A stretch of 9,043 nucleotides of DNA from an uncultured Clostridia bacterium (GTDB lineage: Bacteria; Bacillota; Clostridia; TANB77; UBA1234), in contig CANQLS010000052.1 in NCBI GenBank assembly GCA_947624765.1, positions 1 through 9,043 of the forward strand. The letters run 5' to 3'. The position numbers were made by a program, and so were the translations under genes. The notes under the pieces are model-generated. The model saw only the letters and a list, made by a program, of their open reading frames with translations, was not told the origin of the DNA and made no database searches. Shown here piece after piece: positions 1-6,113 of the stretch (within the stretch, counting starts at the first letter, position 1; every line of letters begins with the position of its first letter).

Positions 1-1
1 A

Positions 2-55
2 ATCAACGGTGGTGTTTGTAAGATTAAATTCAACGGAAAAATGAGTGAGGGGTAG
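2..55 (+). CDS. C-terminal end of an upstream gene (5' partial)
   Basis: An open frame enters from the left edge and stops at TAG (53-55). The 17 visible residues are INGGVCKIKFNGKMSEG. This is too little to assign a family. The same orientation and the short distance to the next gene suggest membership in the same operon. The GAGGGG-like purine run at 47-52 lies inside these last codons and could serve as the ribosome binding site of the following gene. The call rests only on an uninterrupted short frame with plausible codons, so it may be wrong. Confidence 0.35.
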   Translation: MNGGVCKIKFNGKMSEG

Positions 56-86
56 AATTTAAATTTTCAAGATAATTATAGATCAT

Positions 87-545
87 TTGACTCCGATAAA
101 TAAAGAAGATGAGTATACTTTTGAAAAATTGGATGTTACAATAGAACCAACTTATTCTCAAGAAAACTTAGATCAGATTAACAGATTATATGTAGCAGCC
201 TATACACTAAAGAAAGAACCAGAGCATATTAAGTTATATGCATCAAGACTTGCTAAGAGTCCTAATCAGGCTAATCAGTATATAGGGAAATATAGTTTGG
301 TAAAAGCGCTAAAAGAAGAAGGGTATGAACAAATTGATGAAGAATATAAAGATTTGGTTAAATTCTTTAGGAATCAATCAATTAAGGATCCAACTGATTT
401 AGCGGCAGTTAGTTTTAGAGTTCAGTGTTATATTGATATGAAGGAATATGATAATGCTGAAAAATTATGTTCGTTGCTTTCGGATGAATTGAAAAATCCG
501 CTTTTAGAAGAAATAAATAAAGCTAAGACAGGAGGTACAGACTAA
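87..545 (+). CDS. Small soluble TPR-like helical protein of a T7SS locus
   Basis: A protein of about 152 residues with no signal peptide or membrane segment; I do not recognise its family. It is rich in amphipathic helices. Roughly residues 100-145 look like a TPR helix pair: DPTDLAAVSFRVQCY followed by EYDNAEKLCSLL, where the AExxxxLL pattern fits the second TPR helix. The start is uncertain. The frame has no ATG until far inside; TTG at 87 is the first common start but has no ribosome binding site just upstream. An ATT at 63 in the same frame sits about 10 bases after a GAGGGG run at 47-52 and is an alternative. The stop overlaps the next ATG by one base (TAATG), so the two are probably translationally coupled. 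Location next to WXG-like genes suggests a cytoplasmic chaperone or accessory role; this is inference. Confidence 0.7.
   Translation: MTPINKEDEYTFEKLDVTIEPTYSQENLDQINRLYVAAYTLKKEPEHIKLYASRLAKSPNQANQYIGKYSLVKALKEEGYEQIDEEYKDLVKFFRNQSIKDPTDLAAVSFRVQCYIDMKEYDNAEKLCSLLSDELKNPLLEEINKAKTGGTD
530..536 (+). promoter_or_regulatory. Strong ribosome binding site for the 545 gene
   Basis: AGGAGGT lies 8 bases before the ATG at 545 and inside the last codons of the preceding gene. It fixes the start of the first WXG-like protein and contrasts with the weak initiation context of the gene upstream. Confidence 0.85.
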
Positions 546-859
546 TGGCTCAAATGACAAAGGATTTGCAACTTGATGAAACTAAATTTAACAATGCATC
601 AAGGGACATGAAGGCGCTTAAGAAGAGAACAAATGATCTTAAGAAAACATTAGAAGGAATGTATGAGAACTTAGCAAGTGCTATGGATACTCCTGCAGGA
701 AAAGAAGTTCAGTTGGAAGCAAAAAAAACACTCTTAAAGCCAGTTGAAAACATGGCGCTTGTAGTAGGACATATTTCAGATACCTTGGAGTTGGTAATTG
801 GAAGCAACTATTACAAAGATGTTTTTGATGGATTTGATGAGTTAAAAAATTTATTATAG
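545..859 (+). CDS. WXG100-like helical hairpin protein, Trp-less (TPAG turn)
   Basis: 104 residues, almost entirely helical and charged, with no signal peptide. Size and shape fit the WXG100/ESAT-6 class: helix 1 about residues 12-47, a turn at TPAGKE (49-54), then helix 2 from about 55 to 84. A short C-terminal segment containing YYKDVFDGF follows. The usual Trp-x-Gly at the turn is absent and the glycine of TPAG occupies the turn. No YxxxD/E tail motif is visible. Such proteins may be secreted substrates or the targeting partners of LXG effectors (Lap-type proteins); I cannot tell which. It is the first of three tandem small genes with strong ribosome binding sites. Family assignment comes from size, predicted fold and context rather than a diagnostic motif. 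Confidence 0.75.
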   Translation: MAQMTKDLQLDETKFNNASRDMKALKKRTNDLKKTLEGMYENLASAMDTPAGKEVQLEAKKTLLKPVENMALVVGHISDTLELVIGSNYYKDVFDGFDELKNLL

Positions 860-863
860 GAGG
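858..863 (+). promoter_or_regulatory. Ribosome binding site for the 872 gene
   Basis: AGGAGG starts within the TAG stop of the preceding gene and ends 8 bases before the ATG at 872. It supports that start and close cotranslation of the two small proteins. Confidence 0.85.
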
Positions 864-871
864 AAAAGAAT

Positions 872-1222
872 ATGGCAAACATGGGAACAACAGGAACAAT
901 CAACATTACTAAGGATATGATGGATAAGGCTATTACAGCTATTGATACATATCAGACAACCATCACAACACTTAATGGTGAGTTGGTTGACGAAATTGAT
1001 GGAATTATTCCTTCATCATTTTCAGGTTCTGCAGCTACTGGTTTTAAGACATTTTACACAAACAATATTGAACCAAATACAGGCGAAAATTTAACAAAAA
1101 TGTTAGGTTCATTAAAGACTATTTGTGAAACTGTTAAGAAGCAGATTCCAGGTGATAATGAAGGTGTAGATGATCAGTTGGGTTCAGGCAATACAAATGC
1201 TGGACAGTCAGACAAACAATAA
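872..1222 (+). CDS. WXG100-like protein with FSG in place of WXG
   Basis: 116 residues. Helix 1 spans about 12-44, then SSFSGSAATGF places F50-S51-G52 exactly where WXG100 proteins carry Trp-x-Gly. Helix 2 (about 54-92) follows, and then a flexible tail (about 92-116) rich in Gly, Asp, Asn and Gln. Phe for Trp at this turn is a known kind of variation in ESAT-6-like proteins. The family's antiparallel helix pair normally forms a homo- or heterodimer that is exported by the EssC motor. No YxxxD/E motif is present in the tail, so export might depend on a partner. It sits 12 bases after its neighbour. Whether this is a true secreted substrate or a partner protein is open, but membership in the WXG100 superfamily is well supported. 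Confidence 0.85.
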   Translation: MANMGTTGTINITKDMMDKAITAIDTYQTTITTLNGELVDEIDGIIPSSFSGSAATGFKTFYTNNIEPNTGENLTKMLGSLKTICETVKKQIPGDNEGVDDQLGSGNTNAGQSDKQ

Positions 1223-1223
1223 G

Positions 1224-1231
1224 AAGGAGGT
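1224..1231 (+). promoter_or_regulatory. Near-perfect ribosome binding site for the 1238 gene
   Basis: AAGGAGGT, complementary to the 16S rRNA 3' end, ends 6 bases before the ATG at 1238. It is the strongest such site in the window and suggests high expression of this small protein. Confidence 0.9.
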
Positions 1232-1237
1232 AACATA

Positions 1238-1549
1238 ATGGCAGATTGTAAGATTGTAAATGAAAACGTAAAAACAGCAGTTACAAATATTAAGACTATT
1301 GCTGGTAAATATAAAACAGCAGGAGAAACTTTTGAAACAGATTTTAAGGCAGCCCTTGCAGATATGGAAGGTGATTCAAAAGATGCTCTTATTGACTTAT
1401 TTGACAAAAGTTACAAGACATTCGTTTCAGACGATCAGAGTGGTTTACCAGCTATGATTAAGGGTGTTGCAACTTTACTTGAAGGAAACCGTAGCAATTT
1501 TGAATCAGTAGACTCAAAGATTGCTGATAGTATAAGAAACGGTAAATAA
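1238..1549 (+). CDS. WXG100-like protein with MEG in place of WXG
   Basis: 103 residues, the classic WXG100 length. Helix 1 covers about 5-41, the turn ADMEGDSKDAL puts M43-E44-G45 at the Trp-x-Gly position, and helix 2 runs from about 47 to 64. A further helix follows at about 70-100. The protein is acidic and Lys-rich, with no signal peptide and no membrane segment. There is no YxxxD/E near the C-terminus. It is the last gene before the long inverted repeat, so the three tandem WXG-like genes form a unit. It could be a secreted product or a dimer partner of the 872 protein; pairing is a guess from adjacency. Confidence 0.8.
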   Translation: MADCKIVNENVKTAVTNIKTIAGKYKTAGETFETDFKAALADMEGDSKDALIDLFDKSYKTFVSDDQSGLPAMIKGVATLLEGNRSNFESVDSKIADSIRNGK

Positions 1550-1567
1550 GATTATTAAAAGAACAAT

Positions 1568-1618
1568 GTATAAGTAATACGGCGATAAATTTAAATTTTA
1601 TTGCCGCATTACTTATAT
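1568..1618 (+). terminator. Long inverted repeat: attenuator, terminator or mRNA stabiliser
   Basis: The left arm (core 1570-1589) and right arm (core 1597-1616) pair over 20 positions with one A-C mismatch and one G-U pair around a 7-base AT loop. A further A-U and G-U pair extend the stem at its base. The GC core is CGGC/GCCG. There is no run of T after the right arm, only ATATTAAG, so it is not a textbook intrinsic terminator. It sits between three strongly translated small genes and the machinery genes, where partial termination or RNA 3'-end protection would give more small protein than ATPase. Confidence 0.6.
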
Positions 1619-1631
1619 TAAGAGGTAAAAC

Positions 1632-2831
1632 ATGGCTTTTAGAGAATTAACAGAAAATGAAGTGAATATGTTAAGTGAAAGACAAAAACGATTGTACTTG
1701 GAGGAATTGGAATTATATCGTGAAAGATGTGCTTTCGTCGATAGAATAGAAGAACTCGAGAATATTGAGTATCCGGAAATAAAACCTGAATATGTTTATT
1801 TATCGAAAGTTAAAACTAATAAAGCAATTGATATCAGTAATATAAAAGATTCAAAGATTGTGATTGATGAATTATTCTCACCTAATACTATCGATGGAAA
1901 AGAAAATGCTGGACAACTCGAAAATATGATACATCAGTTGGATGAAGAATATAAAATTTCAGAAAGCGAGAATATTGTTATTGCGAAAACTTTAGATAAC
2001 AAATATGATGCTCCAAGCAATGAAAAAGTTGAATTACCAACTGTTGTAGTAGAAGATCCAAATAGTGAAGTTGATTACAATTTCACAGAAGTAAAAATAT
2101 CGGATATTCCTGAATTAGTTGCCGAAGCAGATATTTATGTAAATGAAATAAAATACGAAAAAGTTGAAATTGAAAATGATATTAGTATTAACACATCGCA
2201 TCCAGAGATTAGTTTTAATTCAGAGGAAGTTGGCAATGTTAATATTGATTTAATTATAAAAGATGATTATATAGAACCTGAAGTTTATGAGTTTAGTGAA
2301 GACAATGTGGAAATAAAAAATACTAAAATATATATACCTCAGGAAGAAAAAATTGAGATAGATTTACCAGAACAAGTAGCAATAGAAAAAGAAGATGTGT
2401 TGATTGCTAAAACAACAGAGATTCATTATAGCGATTTAGATGAAGTAAAGTTGACTGGTATTGAAAAGACAGTGTTAGGCGCTCCAATTATTGAAGTAGA
2501 CGTAGATACTAATAATAAGGTTGAATTAGCAAAGGCAATAAATGTGAACATGCCAGATGTAGTAGATGTGTCTATTGAAGCTACTCAAGTATCATTAGAT
2601 AAGCCTATTGTGGCGAAAGTTGATGTAAAGCAGGAGTTTGTTTTCGAAGATAAGAAAATAGAAAATAATATTGACGCTGTTGTATCTGTGGCAAGCATAA
2701 TTGAATTTAGGATGCCAGAGTTAATTGTAAATGAAAGTAAGATTCTTATAGATACCCCATTCCGTCTTGAAGGGGCAACTGACAAAATAATGCAGATAAT
2801 AAGCAGTATGGGAGATACTTATGAAAAATAA
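1632..2831 (+). CDS. Unrecognised acidic protein of degenerate beta-like repeats, T7SS-linked
   Basis: 399 residues, strongly acidic, no signal peptide or membrane segment; family not recognised. The N-terminal head (about 1-43) is helical and charged, containing ERQKRLYLEELELYRERCAF. From about residue 45 to 380 the chain is a string of short alternating hydrophobic/charged strands. Recurring Pro-acidic-Ile/Val units include YPEIKPEYV (47-55), IPELV (159-163), HPEISF (190-195), EPEVYEF (215-221), LPEQVAI (245-251), MPDVVDV (307-313) and MPELIV (361-366). NIVIAKT (114-120) and DVLIAKT (255-261) are a second repeated element. The C-terminal 20 residues look helical. An AGAGG site precedes the ATG. 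The last 11 bases overlap the EssC-like gene, implying coupled translation and a role with that ATPase, possibly as a cytoplasmic scaffold. The function is unknown. Confidence 0.85.
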   Translation: MAFRELTENEVNMLSERQKRLYLEELELYRERCAFVDRIEELENIEYPEIKPEYVYLSKVKTNKAIDISNIKDSKIVIDELFSPNTIDGKENAGQLENMIHQLDEEYKISESENIVIAKTLDNKYDAPSNEKVELPTVVVEDPNSEVDYNFTEVKISDIPELVAEADIYVNEIKYEKVEIENDISINTSHPEISFNSEEVGNVNIDLIIKDDYIEPEVYEFSEDNVEIKNTKIYIPQEEKIEIDLPEQVAIEKEDVLIAKTTEIHYSDLDEVKLTGIEKTVLGAPIIEVDVDTNNKVELAKAINVNMPDVVDVSIEATQVSLDKPIVAKVDVKQEFVFEDKKIENNIDAVVSVASIIEFRMPELIVNESKILIDTPFRLEGATDKIMQIISSMGDTYEK

Positions 2832-5800
2832 TGAGATTCTAGTGTCTGTTAGGTTTGAAAAAGATACATTACATAGAGATATGACTTTTTTGGTAATTAA
2901 AGATATTACTTTAAAAGCATTAATAGAAGCAATTTATTTTGGTTTAAAGAAGCATTCAGACCAAGATGACAAAGAGGAAGGTGGATTAAGCACTTCAGAA
3001 TGTTATGGGTTGTTTGATTCATTTATAAAGACACATGGTGAGATTCCCGTATTATATGATTCAAACGGAATGCATGGTGTTATCAATTTTAAAGAAAAAA
3101 CAGCAAACAATGAAAAATACTTTTATGAATGCTCTTTAACAGAGTTGGGAATAGTTACATCAAGTATCATTTTGATAACTGATAAGGATAGAATTGTAAG
3201 AAAAACATTATTTAAGAATTCAAGTAGTTATATTCTTAAAGAAAAAGATTCATTAGAATATAATATTAGTTCAAGAAGACTAAATGTAATTGAGCCATCA
3301 GTTATTGATATTATTCCACCAAATGATATGCCTAGCAAAAAGTCGGGCTCATTAATGGATGTTTTAGTTCCAATGGCCGTATCTCTTTTAGGTATGGGTG
3401 GTATTAGAATCTTATGTAGTTTTCTTTCGGACAATTCTACTATGAACAATGCTATGATGATAATGACTCTTGCAATGCCTATGATATCAGGGGTAACAGC
3501 ATTTTATAATTATAACAAGCAGAAAAGACAGTATAAGGTTGATGTAAAAGAGTGGAAGGCAAATTACGAAAATTATATTTCAAGAGTTATGAAAACAATT
3601 GTCACTTGGCAAGATAATGATATTACATACTTGAATAGTGTGTATCCAGATATAGAACAGTTGTTTTATAAAACAGCTGAAATTGATGATAGTATTTTTG
3701 CAAGATCTCAAAGTGATAATGATTTTATGCGATTATCTCTTGGAAAATCTGCAGAAGTAAAACCATTATTTGAAATCAAAGCAGAAAAAAAAGACAATAT
3801 TTTTTATGATATTTTTTATAAAACAAAAAGATATTCTGATGGTAACTTAGGAATAGACATTTTCTTACCACAGCAAGGCAAGAAAAAAGAAACAAGAACA
3901 TCAGATCAGATAAGTAGAGACAATAAGAATAGATTTTTATTAACAGATTTAGCTTATAACTTTGCAAATAAGGGTCTAGATGGTGATGAAGTATTAGGTT
4001 TCAATTATCTTAGAAGTGATAAAAAAGATAAAAATGGGCAACCTGTTATGCCACCACTATTATTAGATTTAAAAAAATGTGGAGCATTAGGTGTGATTTC
4101 TGATGATGAGAAGATGTCACAGGACTTTGTTAGACATTTAGTATATGAATTAGCTTATTATCACTCTCCTGAAGATTTACAGTTAGTATTTTTTTTCAAC
4201 AGAGAAGATAATAGTATATTACAAAGTGAAACTACAAAGAACTATAAATATTTACCACATACAAATGAATTATTTGAAAATCTATCTCAGTTTATTTTTG
4301 ACAAAGAAAGTTCAGGAGAGGCTTTTGGCAGATTATCAAGCATAATGAATGAGCGTAGCAAAGAATCATCTGAATCCGAAGGAGATGATGAAGGAAAAGA
4401 AGTTGTAAAACAAAAACAAATTGTTTGCATTGTGTTCTATGATTATGATATCAAGGAAACTGCCTTTTCAAAGTATCTTCCAGAAGCTCCAAAAGAAGGC
4501 GAAGAGTATGTTAACAAATTAGGATTAACATTCATATTTATTCAAAGGCATAAAGATATGCTTCCAAAGTATTGCGGAAGTATTATTGATTTAGATAAAA
4601 ACATAAAAGATAACAGAAAGCTTAGTATGAGATATAATGTATTAAGCCGTGAACAGTTAAAAGCCTTAAGCGAAGACAGTTCGAAATCAGATGGTGCAGC
4701 AAATACGGATAGTTTAATTGAATATAAGCATTTTCAAAATAGATTTATTTTTGAAGGCGCAGATAGTTATAAGGAAGCATTTGAAAAAGCATATAGACAG
4801 TTGAGTTCAATTTATTACACAAGAATTGCTGAAAATGGAAAGGTTCCATCTATGGTTACTTTATTTGAATTATATGGATATAATTCAAAGATGGTTGAGA
4901 ATAGTGAAATTGTCGATAGTATCAGAAACAATTGGAATAATGTTAGCAAGAATGATGTTACTAGAGATTTAAAGATTCCCTTAGGAAAAAATGAGCACGG
5001 TATTATTTATTTGGATTTACATGAAAAGGCAGATGGACCACATATGCTAGAAGCGGGTACTACAGGATCAGGTAAATCTGAAACAATTATTACATATCTT
5101 ATTGGTTTATGTATGAAATACTCACCTATGGATTTAAATATTATGCTTGTAGATATGAAAGGTGGAGGTTTCTCAGATAGATTAGGAGATTTACCACATT
5201 GTGTAGGAGCGGTAACAAATACTACTGGTGAGAGTGAAGGTATTTCTGCTGTTTATATGTTGAAACGATTTTTAGAGTCATTAAATGCAGAAATAAAAAA
5301 ACGAATGCTTATATTATCAGAACTTGGTGTAGATAATTGTGATGCATATATACGTGCTGCAAGAATTATTAAGAGAATAAAAGAGATAGAAGGCGACAGC
5401 TCAAAAGCTGAAGAGCGAGAAGTACTTATTAATAAGATTAAGAATAATAAAATGCAAATGGAAGCACTTAATGGTGATATTTCTAAGATTAAGCCTTTAT
5501 CACATTTAGTACTTGTAGTAGATGAATTTACAGAATTAAAAAGATTCTCCAGTGAATCAGATGATGTAGATTTCATTGCAGAGATTACAACAATTGCCCG
5601 AGTTGGTAGAACTTTAGGATTACATATTATTCTGATTTCTCAAAATATTGAAGGAGCGATTACGGATGATATCCGTGTTAACTCTAAATCAAAAATATGT
5701 TTGAAGGTTGCAACTAAGCAAGCATCAAAGGAAATGCTTGGAACACCTGATGCTGCAGCTGCAACAATGCCTGGTAACGGACGAGCATATTTGCTAGTTG

Positions 5801-6111
5801 GTACTGGAAGTAGGTATGAATATTTCCAATCAGCTTATACAGGAGCAAATAAGAACATGGATATCGAACCACCGGTAAACGTCACATATGTACCTTCTAC
5901 TGGAGCATTCGATACAAAATATTATAATTCTTCTAAAGATAATATTATTATTGAGAAGAAAAACAAAAATGTTAGTGAGTATGATACTCAATTAAAATAT
6001 ATTACAGATGTGATTAAAGAGATTGAAGACGAGTTTGATAAACCTGTTAAAATCTTTAGAGATCCATTAAAAGCTGTGATATTAGATGAAACAGAATGGA
6101 GGTACGAATAA
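2821..6111 (+). CDS. essC: EssC-like T7SS ATPase, N-terminal half (YukD-like domain, TMs, D1)
   Basis: 1096 residues, the membrane-anchored FtsK/SpoIIIE-type motor subunit. Residues about 4-120 resemble the YukD/EsaB ubiquitin-like fold (ITLKALIEAIYF early, then ECSLTELGIVTSSIILITD at the end); no FHA signature (GR...SxxH) is visible. Two hydrophobic segments lie at about 179-200 and 209-231. A linker/D0 region follows, with NDFMRLSLG and YLPH resembling EssC. The D1 ATPase has Walker A GTTGSGKS (746-753, Lys752), DMKGGG (778-783), Walker B VLVVDEF with D901 and catalytic E902, ARVGRTLG with R930, and a sensor SQN (Q941, N942). An extra charged, coiled-coil-like stretch (about 846-890) precedes Walker B. 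The chain ends in the D1-D2 linker (KIFRDPLKAVI), whereas usual EssC continues into D2 and D3. The ATG follows GGGAG and overlaps the gene before it by 11 bases. Confidence 0.93.
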   Translation: MKNNEILVSVRFEKDTLHRDMTFLVIKDITLKALIEAIYFGLKKHSDQDDKEEGGLSTSECYGLFDSFIKTHGEIPVLYDSNGMHGVINFKEKTANNEKYFYECSLTELGIVTSSIILITDKDRIVRKTLFKNSSSYILKEKDSLEYNISSRRLNVIEPSVIDIIPPNDMPSKKSGSLMDVLVPMAVSLLGMGGIRILCSFLSDNSTMNNAMMIMTLAMPMISGVTAFYNYNKQKRQYKVDVKEWKANYENYISRVMKTIVTWQDNDITYLNSVYPDIEQLFYKTAEIDDSIFARSQSDNDFMRLSLGKSAEVKPLFEIKAEKKDNIFYDIFYKTKRYSDGNLGIDIFLPQQGKKKETRTSDQISRDNKNRFLLTDLAYNFANKGLDGDEVLGFNYLRSDKKDKNGQPVMPPLLLDLKKCGALGVISDDEKMSQDFVRHLVYELAYYHSPEDLQLVFFFNREDNSILQSETTKNYKYLPHTNELFENLSQFIFDKESSGEAFGRLSSIMNERSKESSESEGDDEGKEVVKQKQIVCIVFYDYDIKETAFSKYLPEAPKEGEEYVNKLGLTFIFIQRHKDMLPKYCGSIIDLDKNIKDNRKLSMRYNVLSREQLKALSEDSSKSDGAANTDSLIEYKHFQNRFIFEGADSYKEAFEKAYRQLSSIYYTRIAENGKVPSMVTLFELYGYNSKMVENSEIVDSIRNNWNNVSKNDVTRDLKIPLGKNEHGIIYLDLHEKADGPHMLEAGTTGSGKSETIITYLIGLCMKYSPMDLNIMLVDMKGGGFSDRLGDLPHCVGAVTNTTGESEGISAVYMLKRFLESLNAEIKKRMLILSELGVDNCDAYIRAARIIKRIKEIEGDSSKAEEREVLINKIKNNKMQMEALNGDISKIKPLSHLVLVVDEFTELKRFSSESDDVDFIAEITTIARVGRTLGLHIILISQNIEGAITDDIRVNSKSKICLKVATKQASKEMLGTPDAAAATMPGNGRAYLLVGTGSRYEYFQSAYTGANKNMDIEPPVNVTYVPSTGAFDTKYYNSSKDNIIIEKKNKNVSEYDTQLKYITDVIKEIEDEFDKPVKIFRDPLKAVILDETEWRYE
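6098..6102 (+). promoter_or_regulatory. Ribosome binding site that sets the start at 6114
   Basis: GGAGG ends 11 bases before the ATG at 6114 and overlaps the last codons of the EssC-like gene. The earlier in-frame ATG at 6096 overlaps this site and has no comparable site of its own. The site argues that the two ATPase halves are made as separate proteins and not by a sequencing frameshift. Confidence 0.7.
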
Positions 6112-6113
6112 AG

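Noticed and set aside
1597..1625. Possible promoter (TTGCCG with TATATT) ahead of the acidic repeat gene
   Set aside because: The two hexamers are only about 7-8 bases apart, far from the usual 17, and both lie inside or beside the hairpin arm.
5253..5576. Reverse-strand open frame of 107 codons
   Set aside because: It is antisense to the D1 ATPase core, whose motifs are clearly read on the + strand, and has shadow-like composition.
6096..6113. Longer start of the D2/D3 protein at ATG 6096
   Set aside because: No ribosome binding site fits it, while GGAGG at 6098-6102 is well placed for ATG 6114.
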